Source: Saposhnikovia divaricata
Lineage: Eukaryota; Streptophyta; Magnoliopsida; Apiales; Apiaceae
Assembly (NCBI GenBank): GCA_036435485.1
Contig: CM071599.1
Location: forward strand, 3,100,803-3,164,802
DNA: 64,000 nucleotides
Direction: 5' to 3'
The notes below the pieces were generated by a model. That model saw only the letters and a list, made by a program, of their open reading frames with translations, was not told where the DNA came from and made no database searches. Made by a program: the position numbers and the translations under genes. The first letter of the stretch is position 1; every line of letters starts with the position of its first letter. Below are positions 13,201 to 26,800 of this stretch, piece by piece.

Positions 13201-15362
13201 TCCGAAAACCGATTTTCAATCATATCTGGTCCGATTCAGGTTCGAACTACGTCAAATAAAATTTTGTTGAATTTTAATAACCCATAGGAACAAAATATGT
13301 AAAAATATCCTCAAAATGGTCCGACTAGATTTTTAACAATATCCCATGTACTAACCCCTTTGAGAATTTTCCGAAAGCCGAGTTTCAATCATATCAGCTC
13401 CGATTCAAGTCCGAACTGTGTCAAATAAAATTTCGTTGAATTCCAATAAACCATAGGAACAAAATATGTAAAAATATCCACAAAATGGTCCGACTCGATT
13501 TTTAACAATATCCCGTGTACTAACCCCTTTGGGAATATCCGAAAATCGAGTTTCAATTATATCAGCTCCGATTCATGTCCGAAATGCGTCAAATAAAATT
13601 TTGTTGAATCCCAATAACCCATAGGAACAAAATATGTAAAAATGTCCATGAAATTGTCGGACCCGATTTTTAACAATATTTCGTGTACTAACCCCTTTGA
13701 GGATTATCCGAAAACCGATTTTCAATCATATCTGGTCCGATTCAGGTTCGAACTACGTCAAATAAAATTTTGTTGAATTTTAATAACCCATAGGAACAAA
13801 ATATATGAAAATATCCTCAAAATGGTCCGACTGGATTTTTAACAATATCCCATGTACTAACCCCTTTGAGAATTTTCCGAAAGCCGAGTTTCAATCATAT
13901 CAGCTCCGATTCATGTCCGAACTGTGTCAAATAAAATTTCGTTGAATTCCAATAAACCATAGGAACAAAATATGTAAAAATATCCAGAAAATGGTCCGAC
14001 TCAATTTTTAACAATATCCCATGTACTAGCCCCTTTGAGGTTTATCCAAAAACCGAGTTTCGATTATATCAGCTCCGATTCAGGTCCGAAATGCGTCAAA
14101 TATAATTTTGTTGAATCCCAATAACCCATAGGAATAAAATATGTAAAAATGTCCATGAAATGGTCCGACCCGATTTTTAACAATATTTCGTGTACTAACC
14201 CCTTTGAGGATTATCCGAAAACCGATTTTCAATCATATCTGGTCCGATTCAGGTTCGAACTACGTCAAATAAAATTTTGTTGAATTTTAATAACCCATAG
14301 GAACAAAATATGTAAAAATATCCTCAAAATGGTCCGACTAGATTTTTAACAATATCCCATGTACTAACCCCTTTGAGAATTTTCCGAAAGCCGAGTTTCA
14401 ATCATATCAGCTCCGATTCAAGTCCGAACTGTGTCAAATAAAATTTCGTTGAATTCCAATAAACCATAGGAACAAAATATGTAAAAATATCCACAAAACG
14501 GTCCGACTCGATTTTTAACAATATCCCGTGTACTAACCCCTTTGGGAATATCCGAAAATCGAGTTTCAATTATATCAGCTCCGATTCATGTCCGAAATGC
14601 GTCAAATAAAATTTTGTTGAATCCCAATAACCCATAGGAACAAAATATGTAAAAATGTCCATGAAATGGTCGGACCCGATTTTTAACAATATTTCGTGTA
14701 CTAACCCCTTTGAGGATTATCCGAAAACCGATTTTCAATCATATCTGGTCCGATTCAGGTTCGAACTACGTCAAATAAAATTTTGTTGAATTTTAATAAC
14801 CCATAGGAACAAAATATATGAAAATATCCTCAAAATGGTCCGACTGGATTTTTAACAATATCCCATGTACTAACCCCTTTGAGAATTTTCCGAAAGCCGA
14901 GTTTCAATCATATCAGCTCCGATTCATGTCCGAACTGTGTCAAATAAAATTTCGTTGAATTCAAATAAACCATAGGAACAAAATATGTAAAAATATCCAG
15001 AAAATGGTCCGACTCAATTTTTAACAATATCCCATGTACTAGCCCCTTTGAGGTTTATCCAAAAACCGAGTTTCGGTTATATCAGCTCCGATTCAGGTCC
15101 GAAATGCGTCAAATAAAATTTTGTTGAATCCCAATAACCCATAGAAATAAAATATGTAAAAATGTCCATGAAATGGTCCGACCCGATTTTTAACAATATT
15201 TCGTGTACTAACCCCTTTGAGGATTATCCGAAAACCGATTTTCAATCATATCTGGTCCGATTCAGGTTCGAACTACGTCAAATAAAATTTTGTTGAATTT
15301 TAATAACCCATAGGAACAAAATATATGAAAATATCCTCAAAATGGTCCGACTGGATTTTTAA
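10298..15362. repeat. Five tandem 1013-bp 6-mer HOR units (A B C A F1 C)
   Basis: Units start at 10298, 11311, 12324, 13337 and 14350. Variant spacing confirms the period: GTCGGACCC recurs at 1013-bp steps from 11631 to 14670, CAAATATAATTTTG at 12071, 13084 and 14097, and CCGACTAGATTTTT at 11301 and two further 1013-bp steps up to 14340. Units 2-4 are nearly identical, while the first and last lack some shared variants. This is the most regular short-period HOR in the window and looks recently amplified. Confidence 0.9.
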
Positions 15363-15869
15363 CAATATCCCATGTACTAACCCCTTTGAGAATTTTCCGA
15401 AAGCCGAGTTTCAATCATATCAGCTCCGATTCATGTCCGAACTGTGTCAAATAAAATTTCGTTGAATTCAAATAAACCATAGGAACAAAATATGTAAAAA
15501 TATCCAGAAAATGGTCCGACTCAATTTTTAACAATATCCCATGTACTAGCCCCTTTGAGGTTTATCCAAAAACCGAGTTTCGGTTATATCAGCTCCGATT
15601 CAGGTCCGAAATGCGTCAAATAAAATTTTGTTGAATCCCAATAACCCATAGAAATAAAATATGTAAAAATGTCCATGAAATGGTCCGACCCGATTTTTAA
15701 CAATATTTCGTGTACTAACCCCTTTGAGGATTATCCGAAAACCGATTTTCAATCATATCTGGTCCGATTCAGGTTCGAACTACGTCAAATAAAATTTTGT
15801 TGAATTTTAATAACCCATAGGAACAAAATATATGAAAATATCCTCAAAATGGTCCGACTGGATTTTTAA
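14856..15869. repeat. Two tandem 507-bp trimers (A F1 C)
   Basis: The second half of the last 6-mer (14856-15362) is repeated at 15363-15869. Shared private variants GAATTCAAATAAACC, TTTCGGTTATATC and ATAGAAATAAAATATG recur at exactly 507 bp. The duplication therefore arose after those mutations and is very recent. Confidence 0.9.
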
Positions 15870-18231
15870 CAATATCCCATGTACTAACCCCTTTGAGAAT
15901 TTTCCGAAAGCCGAGTTTCAATCATATCAGCTCCGATTCATGTCCGAACTGTGTCAAATAAAATTTCGTTGAATTCCAATAAACAATAAGAACAAAATAT
16001 GTAAAAATATCCAGAAAATGGTCCGACTCAATTTTTAACAATATCCCATGTACTAGCCCCTTTGAGGTTTATCCAAAAACCGATTTTCAATCATATCTGG
16101 TCCGATTCAGGTTCGAACTACGTCAAATAAAATTTTGTTGAATTTTAATAACCCATAGGAACAAAATATATGAAAATATCCTCAAAATGGTCCGACTGGA
16201 TTTTTAACAATATCCCATGTACTAACCCCTTTGAGAATTTTCCGAAAGCCGAGTTTCAATCATATCAGCTCCGATTCATGTCCGAACTGTGTCAAATAAA
16301 ATTTCGTTGAATTCCAATAAACCATAGGAACAAAATATGTAAAATATCCAGAAAATGGTCCGACTCAATTTTTAACAATATCCCATGTACTAGCCCCTTT
16401 GAGGTTTTTCCAAAAACCGAGTTTCGATCATAACAGCTTCGATTCATGTCCGAACTGCATCAAATAAAATTTGGTTGAATTCCAATAACCCATAGGAACA
16501 AAATATGTAAAAATATCCACAAAATGGTCTGACTTGATTTTTAACAATATCCCGTGTACTAACCCCCTTGAGAATTTTCCGAAAATCGAGTTTCGATCAT
16601 ATCAGCTCCGATTCCGGTCCGAACTGCGTCAAATAAAATTTCATTGAATTCCAATAACCCATAGGAACAAAATATGTAAAAATATGCACAAAATGGTCCG
16701 ACTCGATTTTTAACAATATCCCGTGTACTAACCCCTTTAGGAATATCCGAAAATCGAGTTTCGATTATATCAGCTCCGATTCAGGTCCGAAATGCGTCAA
16801 ATAAAATTTTGTTGAATCCCAATAACCCATAGGAATAAAATATGTAAAAATGTCCATGAAATGGTCCGACCCGATTTTTAACAATATTTCGTGTACTAAC
16901 CCCTTTGAGGATTATCCGAAAACCGATTTTCAATCATATCTGGTCCGATTCAGGTTTGAACTACGTCAAATAAAATTTTGTTGAATTTTAATAACCCATA
17001 GGAACAAAATATATGAAAATATCCTCAAAATGGTCCGACTGGATTTTTAACAATATCCCATGTACTAACCCCTTTGAGAATTTTCCGAAAGCCGAGTTTC
17101 AATCATATCAGCTCCGATTCATGTCCGAACTGTGTCAAATAAAATTTCGTTGAATTCCAATAAACAATAAGAACAAAATATGTAAAAATATCCAGAAAAT
17201 GGTCCGACTCAATTTTTAACAATATCCCATGTACTAGCCCCTTTGAGGTTTATCCAAAAACCGATTTTCAATCATATCTGGTCCGATTCAGGTTCGAACT
17301 ACGTCAAATAAAATTTTGTTGAATTTTAATAACCCATAGGAACAAAATATATGAAAATATCCTCAAAATGGTCCGACTGGATTTTTAACAATATCCCATG
17401 TACTAACCCCTTTGAGAATTTTCCGAAAGCCGAGTTTCAATCATATCAGCTCCGATTCATGTCCGAACTGTGTCAAATAAAATTTCGTTGAATTCCAATA
17501 AACCATAGGAACAAAATATGTAAAATATCCAGAAAATGGTCCGACTCAATTTTTAACAATATCCCATGTACTAGCCCCTTTGAGGTTTATCCAAAAACCG
17601 AGTTTCGATCATAACAGCTTCGATTCATGTCCGAACCGCATCAAATAAAATTTGGTTGAATTCCAATAACCCATAGGAACAAAATATGTAAAAATATCCA
17701 CAAAATGGTCTGACTTGATTTTTAACAATATCCCGTGTACTAACCCCCTTGAGAATTTTCCGAAAATCGAGTTTCGATCATATCAGCTCCGATTCCGGTC
17801 CGAACTGCGTCAAATAAAATTTCATTGAATTCCAATAACCCATAGGAACAAAATATGTAAAAATATGCACAAAATGGTCCGACTCGATTTTTAACAATAT
17901 CCCGTGTACTAACCCCTTTGGGAATATCCGAAAATCGAGTTTCGATTATATCAGCTCCGATTCAGGTCCGAAATGCGTCAAATAAAATTTTGTTGAATCC
18001 CAATAACCCATAAGAACAAAATATGTAAAAATGTCCATGAAATGGTCCGACCCGATTTTTAACAATATTTCGTGTACTAACCCCTTTGAGGAATATCCGA
18101 AAACCAATTTTCAATCATATCTGGTCCGATTCAGGTTCGAACTACGTCAAATAAAATTTTGTTGAATTTTAATAACCCATAGGAACAAAATATATTAAAA
18201 TATCCTCAAAATGGTCCGACTGGATTTTTAA
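15870..18231. repeat. Two tandem 1181-bp 7-mer units rich in chimeric monomers
   Basis: Units 15870-17050 and 17051-18231 have the order A, F/C chimera, A (168 bp, GTAAAATATCC), F/D chimera, H, B, C. The private AAACAATAAGAAC recurs at 1181 bp. The F/C chimeras (16039, 17220) start TACTAGCCCC and continue CCGATTTTCAATC. The F/D chimeras (16376, 17557) go on to ATAACAGCTTCG. This is where H, CATAACAG and GATTCAGGTCC-type B first appear, so it marks the passage from left to right domain. Confidence 0.87.
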
Positions 18232-19751
18232 CAATATCCCATGTACTAACCCCTTTGAGAATTTTCCGAAAGCCGAGTTTCAATCATATCAACTCCGATT
18301 CATGTCTGAACTGTGTCAAATAAAATTTCGTTGAATTCCAATAAACCATAGGAACAAAATATGTAAAAATATCCAGAAAATGCTCTGACTCGATTTTTAA
18401 CAATATCCCATGTACTAGCCCCTTTGAGTATTATCCGAAAACCGAGTTTCGATCATATCAGCTTCGATTAATGTCCGAACTGCATCAAATAAAATTTGGT
18501 TGAATTCCAATAACCCATAGGAACAAAATATGTAAAAATATCCACAAAATGGTTTGACTTGATTTTTAACAATATCCCGTGTACTAACCCCTTTGAGAAT
18601 TTTCCGAAAACCGAGTTTCGATCATATCAGCTCCGATTCTGGTCCGAACTGCGTCAAATAAAATTTCGTTGAATCCCAATAACCAATAGGAACCAAATAT
18701 GTAAAAATATCCAGAAAATGGTCCAACTCAATTTTTAACAATATCCCATGTACTAGCCCCTTTGAGGTTTATCCAAAAACCGAGTTCCGATTATATCACC
18801 TCCAATTCAGGTCCGAACGGCACCAAATAAAATTTCGTTGAATTCCAATAACCCATAGGAACAAAATATGTAAAAATATCCACAAAATGGTCCGACTTGA
18901 TTTTTAACAATATCCCGTGTACTAAACCCTTTGAGAATTTTCGGAAAACCGAGTTTCGATCATATCAGCTCCGATTCCGGTCCGAACTGTGTCAAATAAA
19001 ATAATATTGAATTGCAATAACCCATAGGAACAAAATATGTAAAAATATCCAGAAAATGGTCTGACTCGATTTTTAACAATATCCCTTGTACTAACCCCTT
19101 TGAGTATTATCCGAAAACCGAGTTTCGATCATAACAGCTCCGATTCATGTCCGAACTGCATCAAATAAAATTTGGTTGAATTCCAGAAACCCATAGGAAC
19201 AAAATATGTAAAAATATCCACAATATGGTCTGACTTGATTTTTAACAATATCCCGTGTACTAACCCCCTTGAGAATTTTCCGAAAATCGAGTTTCGATCA
19301 TATAAGCTCCGATTCCGGTCCGAACTGCGTCAAATAAAATTTCATTGAATTCCAATAACCCATAGGAACAAAATATGTAAAAATATCCACAAAATGGTCT
19401 GACTCGATTTTTAACAATATCCCGTGTACTAACCCCTTTGGGAATATCCGAAAATCGAGTTTCGATTATATCAGCTCCGATTCAGGTCCGAAATGCGTCA
19501 AATAAAATTTTGTTGAATCCCAATAACCCATAGGAACAAAATATGTAAAAATGTCCATGAAATGGTCCGACCCGATTTTTAACAATATTTCGTGTACTAA
19601 CCCCTTTGAGGATTATCCGAAAACCGATTTTCAATCATATCTGGTCCGATTCAGGTTCGAACTACGTCAAATAAAATTTTGTTGAATTTTAATAACCCAT
19701 AGGAACAAAATATATAAAAATATCCTCAAAATGGTCCGACTGGATTTTTAA
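18232..19751. repeat. First 9-mer unit of the right domain (1520 bp)
   Basis: The order is A, F/D-like, E, F2, G, D, H, B, C. It holds the first F2 (CGAACGGCACC, 18739) and first G (18908) of the window. The D slot at 18401 begins CATGTACTAGCCCC like F and then becomes GAGTATTATCC, a chimera near its 5' end. Confidence 0.83.
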
Positions 19752-22700
19752 CAATATCCCATGTACTAACCCCTTTGAGAATTTTCCGAAAGCCGAGTTT
19801 CAATCATATCAGCTCCGATTCATGTCCGAACTGTGTCAAATAAAATTTCGTTGAATTCCAATAAACCATAGGAACAAAATATGTAAAAATATCCAGAAAA
19901 TGGTCTGACTCGATTTTTAACAATATCCCGTGTACTAACCCCTTTGAGTATTATCCGAAAACCGAGTTTCGATCGTAACAGCTTCGATTCATGTCCGAAC
20001 TGCATCAAATAAAATTTGGTTGAATTCCAATAACCCATAGGAACAAAATATGTAAAAATATCCACAAAATGGTATGACTGGATTTTTAACAATATCCCGT
20101 GTACTAACCCCTTTGAGAATTTTCCGAAAACCGAGTTTCGATCATATCAGCTCCGATTCTGGTCCGAACTGCGTCAAATAAAATTTCATTGAATTCCAAT
20201 AACCCATAGGAACAAAATATGTAAAAATATCCACAAAATGGTCTGACTCGATTTTTAACAATATCCCGTGTACTAACCACTTTGGGAATATCCGAAAATC
20301 GAGTTTCGATTATATCAGCTCCGATTCAGGTCCGAAATGCGTCAAATAAAATTTTGTTGAATCCCAATAACCCATAGGAACAAAATATGTAAAAATGTCC
20401 ATGAAATGGTCCGACCCGATTTTTAACAATATTTCGTGTACTAACCCCTTTGAGGATTATCCGAAAACCGATTTTCAATCATATCTGGTCCGATTCAGGT
20501 TCGAACTACGTCAAATAAAATTTTGTTGAATTTTAATAACCCATAGGAACAAAATATATAAAAATATCCTCAAAATGGTCCGACTGGATTTTTAACAATA
20601 TCCCCTGTACTAACCCCTTTGAGAATTTTCCGAAAGCCGAGTTTCAATCATATGAGCTCCGATTCATGTCTGAACTGTGTCAAATAAAATTTCGTTGAAT
20701 TCCAATAAACCATAGGAACAAAATATGTAAAAATATCCAGAAAATGGTCTGACTCGATTTTTAACAATATCCCGTGTACTAACCCCTTTGAGTATTATCC
20801 GAAAACCGAGTTTCGATCATATCAGCTTCGATTCAAGTCCAAACTGCATCAAATAAAATTTGGTTGAATTCCAATAACCCATAAGAACAAAATATGTAAA
20901 AATATCCACAAAATGGTCTGACTTGATTTTTAACAATATCCAATGTACTAACCCCTTTGAGAATTTTCCGAAAACCGAGTTTCGATCATATCAGCTCCGA
21001 TTCCGGTCCGAACTGCGTCAAATAAAATTTCGTTGAATCCCAATAACCCATAGGAACCAAATATGTAAAAATATCCACAAAATGGTCCGACTCAATTTTT
21101 AACAATATCCCATGTACTAGCCCCTTTGAGGTTTATCCAAAAACCGAGTTTCGATTATATCAGCTCCGATTCAGGTCCGAACGGCACCGAATAAAATTTC
21201 GTTGAATTCCAATAACCCATAGGAACAAAATATGTAAAAATATCCACAAAATGGTCCGACTTGATTTTTATCAATATCCCGTGTACTAAACCCTTTGAGA
21301 ATTTTCGGAAAACCGAGTTTCGATCATATCAGCTCCGATTCCGGTCCGAACTGTGTCAAATAAAATAATATTGAATTCCAATAACCCATAGGAACAAAAT
21401 ATGTAAAAATATCCAGAAAATGGTCTGACTCGATTTTTAACAATATCCCGTGTACTAACCCCTTTGAGTATTATCCGAAAACCGAGTTTCGATCATAACA
21501 GCTTCGATTCATGTCCGAACTGCATCAAATAAAATTTGGCTGAATTCCAATAACCCATAGGAACAAAATATGTAAAAATATCCACAAAATGGTCTGACTT
21601 GATTTTTAACAATATCCCGTGTACTAACCCCCTTGAGAATTTTCCGAAAACCGAGTTTCGATCATATCAGCTCCGATTCCGGTCCAAACTGCGTCAAATA
21701 AAATTTCATTGAATTCCAATAACCCATAGGAACAAAATATGTAAAAATATCCACAAAATGGTCCGACTCGATTTTTAACAATATCCCGTGTACTAACCCC
21801 TTTGGGAATATCCGAAAATCGAGTTTCGATTATATCAGCTCCGATTCAGGTCCGAACTGCGTCAAATAAAATTTCGTTGAATTCCAATAACCAATAGGAA
21901 CCAAATATGTAAAAATATCCAGAAAATGGTCCAACTCAATTTTTAACAATATCCCATGTACTAGCCCCTTTGATGTTTATCCAAAAACCGAGTTTCGATT
22001 ATATCAGCTCCGATTCAGGTCCGAACGGCACCAAATAAAATTTCGTTGAATTCCAATAACCCATAGGAACAAAATATGTAAAAATATCCACAAAATGGTC
22101 CGACTTGATTTTTAACAATATCCCGTATACTAAACCCTTTGAGAATTTTCGGAAAACCGAGTTTCGATCATATCAGCTCCGATTCCGGTCCGAACTGTGT
22201 CAAATAAAATAATATTGAATTCCAATAACCCATAGGAACAAAATATGTAAAAATATCCAGAAAATGGTCTGACTCGATTTTTAACAATATCCCGTGTACT
22301 AAGCCCTTTGAGTATTATCCGAAAACCTAGTTTCGATCATAACAGCTTCGATTCATGTCCGAACTGCATCAAATAAAATTTGGTTGAATTCCAGTAACCC
22401 ATAGGAACAAAATATGTAAAAATATCCACAAAATGGTCCGACTTGATTTTTATCAATATCCCGTGTACTAAACCCTTTGAGAATTTTCGGAAAACCGAGT
22501 TTCGATCATATCAGCTCCGATTCCGGTCCGAACTGTGTCAAATAAAATTTCGTTGAATTCCAATAAACCATAGGAACAAAATATGTAAAAATATCCAGAA
22601 AATGGTCTGACTCGATTTTTAACAATATCCCGTGTACTAACCCCTTTGGGAATATCCGAAAATCGAGTTTCGATTATATCAGCTCCGATTCAGGTCCGAA

Positions 22701-23128
22701 ATGCGTCAAATAAAATTTCGTTAAATCCCAATAACCCATAGGAACAAAATATGTAAAAATGTCCATGAAATGGTCCGACCCGATTTTTAACAATATTTCG
22801 TGTACTAACCCCTTTGAGGATTATCCGAAAACCGATTTTCAATCATATCTGGTCCGATTCAGGTTCGAACTACGTCAAATAAAATTTTGTTGAATTTTAA
22901 TAACCCATAGGAACAAAATATATAAAAATATCCTCAAAATAGTCCGACTGGATTTTTAACAATATCCCGTGTACTAACCCCTTTGAGAATTTTCCGAACA
23001 CCGAGTTTCGATCATATCAGCTCCGATTCTGGTCCGAACTGCGTCAAATAAAATTTCGTTGAATCCCAATAACCAATAGGAACCAAATATGTAAAAATAT
23101 CCATAAAATGGTCCAACTCAATTTTTAA

Positions 23129-23297
23129 CAATATCCCATGTACTAGCCCCTTTGAGGTTTATCCAAAAACCGAGTTTCGATTATATCAGCTCCGATTCAG
23201 GTCCGAACGGCACCAAATAAAATTTCATTGAATTCCAATAACCCATAGGAACAAAATATGTAAAAATATCCACAAAATGGTCCGACTTGATTTTTAA
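23129..23297. repeat. Representative monomer type F2 (right-domain form)
   Basis: It has the same 5' half as F1 (TACTAGCCCC, GAGGTTTATCC), but the 3' half reads CCGAACGGCACC, GAATTCC and CCGACTTGATTTTTAA. I see CGGCACC/CGGCACT only from 18739 rightward, so F2 is a marker of the right domain. It is normally followed by G. Confidence 0.88.
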
Positions 23298-23466
23298 CAA
23301 TATCCCGTGTACTAAACCCTTTGAGAATTTTCGGAAAACCGAGTTTCGATCATATCAGCTCCGATTCCGGTCCGAACTGTGTCAAATAAAATAATATTGG
23401 ATTCCAATAACCCATAGGAACAAAATATGTAAAAATATCCAGAAAATGGTCTGACTCGATTTTTAA
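23298..23466. repeat. Representative monomer type G
   Basis: Type G has GTACTAAACCCTTTGAG, AATTTTCGGAAAACC, GAACTGTGTC and usually AAATAATATTGAATTCC. A sub-lineage between about 32759 and 46755 has GATATTG or GATCTTG. I see it only from 18908 rightward. It is followed by D or D'. Confidence 0.88.
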
Positions 23467-23635
23467 CAATATCCCGTGTACTAAGCCCTTTGAGTATTAT
23501 CCGAAAACCGAGTTTCGATCATAACAGCTTTGATTCATGTCCGAACTGCATCAAATAAAATTTGGTTGAATTCCAGTAACCCATAGGAACAAAATATTTA
23601 AAAATATCCACAAAATGGTCTGACTTGATTTTTAA
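23467..23635. repeat. Representative monomer type D' (TACTAAGCCC variant of D)
   Basis: It differs from D by GTACTAAGCCCTTTGAG and by its position after G and before H. The G in TAAGCCC marks the second D slot of the 9-mer across the central block. The same slot in the outer parts (for example 19077, 21441, 55837) has ordinary TAACCCC, so the variant spread during central amplification. Confidence 0.85.
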
Positions 23636-23804
23636 CAATATCCCATGTACTAACCCCCTTGAGAATTTTCCGAAAATCGAGTTTCGATCATATCAGCTCC
23701 GATTCCGGTCCGAACTGCGTCAAATAAAATTTCATTGCATTCCAATAACCCATAGGAACAAAATATGTAAAAATATTCACAAAATGGTCTGACTCGATTT
23801 TTAA
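23636..23804. repeat. Representative monomer type H
   Basis: Type H has TACTAACCCCCTTGAG (C for T in CCCTTTG), CCGAAAATCGAG, GATTCCGGTCC and AAATTTCATTGAATTCC. It is followed by B in the 9-mer. It first appears at 16545 and is absent from the left domain. Confidence 0.88.
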
Positions 23805-26800
23805 CAATATCCCGTGTACTAACCCCTTTGGGAATATCCGAAAATCGAGTTTCGATTATATCAGCTCCGATTCAGGTCCGAAATGCGTCAAATAAAATTT
23901 TGTTGAATCCCAATAACCCATAGGAACAAAATATGTAAAAATGTCCATGAAATGGTCCGACCCGATTTTTAACAATATTTCGTGTACTAACCCCTTTGAG
24001 GATTATCCGAAAACCGATTTTCAATCATATCTGGTCCGATTCAGGTTCGAACTACGTCAAATAAAATTTTGTTGAATTTTAATAACCCATAGGAACAAAA
24101 TATATAAAAATATCCTCAAAATGGTCCGACTGGATTTTTAACAATATCCCATGTACTAACCCCTTTGAGAATTTTCCGAAAGCCGAGTTTCAATCATATC
24201 AGCTCCGATTCATGTCCGAACTGTGTCAAATAAAATTTCGTTGAATTCCAATAAACCATAGGAACAAAATATGTAAAAATATCCAGAAAATGGTCTGACT
24301 CAATTTTTAACAATATCCCGTGTACTAACCCCTTTGAGTATTATCCGAAAACCGAGTTTCGATCATAACAGCTTCGATTCATGTCCGAACTGCATCAAAT
24401 AAAATTTGGTTGAATTCCAATAACCCATAGGAACAAAATATGTAAAAATATCCACAAAATGTTCTGACTTGATTTTTAACAATATCCCGTGTACTAACCC
24501 CTTTGAGAATTTTCTGAAAACCGAGTTTCGATCATATCAGCTCCGATTCTGGTCCGAACTGCGTCAAATTAAATTACGTTGAATCCCAATAACCAATAGG
24601 AACCAAATATGTAAAAATATTCTGAAAATGGTCCAACTCAATTATTAACAATATCCCATGTACTAGCCCCTTTGAGGTTTATCCAAAAACCGAGTTTCGA
24701 TTATATCAGCTCCGATTCAGGTCCGAACGGCACCAAATAAAATTTCGTTGAATTCCAATAACCCATAGGAACAAAATATGTAAAAATATCCACAAAATGG
24801 TCCGACTTGATTTTTAACAATATCCCGTGTATTAAACCCTTTGAGAATTTTCGGAAAACCGAGTTTCGATCATATCAGCTCCGATTCTGGTCCGAACTGT
24901 GTCAAATAAAATAATATTGAATTCCAATAACCCATAGGAACAAAATATGTAAAAATATCCAGAAAATGGTCTGACTCGATTTTTAACAATATCCCGTGTA
25001 CTAAGCCCTTTGAGTATTATCCGAAAACCGAGTTTCGATCATAACAGCTTCGATTCACGTCCGAACTGCATCAAATAAAATTTGGTTGAATTCCAATAAC
25101 CCATAGGAACAAAATATGTAAAAATATCCACAAAATGGTTTGAGTTGATTTTTAACAATATCCCGTGTACTAACCCCCTTGAGAATTTTCCGAAAATCGA
25201 GTTTCGATCATATCAGCTCCGATTCCAGTCCGAACTGCGTCAAATAAAATTTCTTTGAATTCCAATAACCCATAGGAACAAAATATGTAAAAATATCCAC
25301 AAAATGGTCCGACTCGATTTTTAACAATATCCCGTGTACTAACCCCTTTGGGAATATCCGAAAATCAAGTTTCGATTATATCAGCTCCGATTCAGGTCCG
25401 AAATGCGTCAAATAAAATTTTGTTGAATCCCAATAACCCATAGGAACAAAATATGTAAAAATGTCCATGAAATGGTCCGACCCGATTTTTAACAATATTT
25501 CGTGTACTAACCCCTTTGAGGATTATCCGAAAACCGATTTTCAATCATATCTGGTCCGATTCAGGTTCGAACTACGTCAAATAAAATTTTGTTGAATTTT
25601 AATAACCCATAGGAACAAAATATATAAAAATATCCTCAAAATGGTCCGACTGGATTTTTAACAATATCCCATGTACTAACCCCTTTGAGAATTTTCCGAA
25701 AGCCGAGTTTCAATCATATCAGCTCCGATTCATGTCCGAACTGTGTCAAATAAAATTTCGTTGAATTCCAATAAACCATAGGAACAAAATATGTAAAAAT
25801 ATCCAGAAAATGGTCTGACTCGATTTTTAACAATATCCCGTGTACTAACCCCTTTGAGTATTATCCGAAAACCGAGTTTCGATCATAACAGCTTCGATTC
25901 ATGTCCGAACTGCATCAAATAAAATTTGGTTGAATTCCAATAACCCATAGGAACAAAATATGTAAAAATATCCACAAAATGGTATGACTTGATTTTTAAC
26001 AATATCCCGTGTACTAACCCCTTTGAGAATTTTCCGAAAACCGAGTTTCGATCATATCAGCTCCGATTCTGGTCCGAACTGCGTCAAATAAAATTTCGTT
26101 GAATCCCAATAACCAATAGGAACCAAATATGTAAAAATATCCAGAAAATGGTCCAACTCAATTTTTAACAATATCCCATGTACTAGCCCCTTTGAGGTTT
26201 ATCCAAAAACCGAGTTTCGATTATATCAGCTCCGATTCAGGTCCGAACGGCACCAAATAAAATTTCGTTGAATTCCAATAACCCATAGGAACAAAATATG
26301 TAAAAATATCCACAAAATGGTCCGACTTGATTTTTAACAATATCCAGTGTACTAAACCCTTTGAGAATTTTCGGAAAACCGAGTTTCGATCATATCAGCT
26401 CCGATTCCGGTCCGAACTGTGTCAAATAAAATAATATTGAATTCCAATAACCCATAGGAACAAAATATGTAAAAATATCCAGAAAATGGTCTGACTCGAT
26501 TTTTAACAATATCCCGTGTACTAAGCCCTTTGAGTATTATCCGAAAACCGAGTTTCGATCATAACAGCTTCGATTCATGTCCGAACTGCATCAAATAAAA
26601 TTTGGTTGAATTCCAATAACCCATAGGAACAAAATATGTAAAAATATCCACAAAATGGTCTGACTTGATTTTTAACAATATCCCGTGTACTAACCCCCTT
26701 GAGAATTTTCCGAAAATCGAGTTTCGATCATATCAGCTCCGATTCCGGTCCGAACTGCGTCAAATAAAATTTCGTTGAATTCCAATAACCCATAGGAACA

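Larger units (their letters stand above)
19752..23804. repeat. Irregular, contracted HOR units with several chimeras
   Basis: The order is A D E/H B C (19752-20595), A D E F2 G D H (20596-21778), B/E F2 G D' G/A B C (21779-22959), E F2 G D' H (22960-23804). E/H (20090), B/E (21779) and G/A (22454) are chimeric monomers whose position explains the missing members. A reverse-strand open frame over 19820-20092 lies wholly inside A and D monomers and is not a gene. Confidence 0.8.

Noticed and set aside
19820..20092. Reverse-strand open frame of 90 codons
   Set aside because: It runs across A and D satellite monomers, and its product contains the same short segment twice because the DNA is a tandem repeat. 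Related frames are closed in nearly all other monomers, and there is no start context or domain. Chance read-through.
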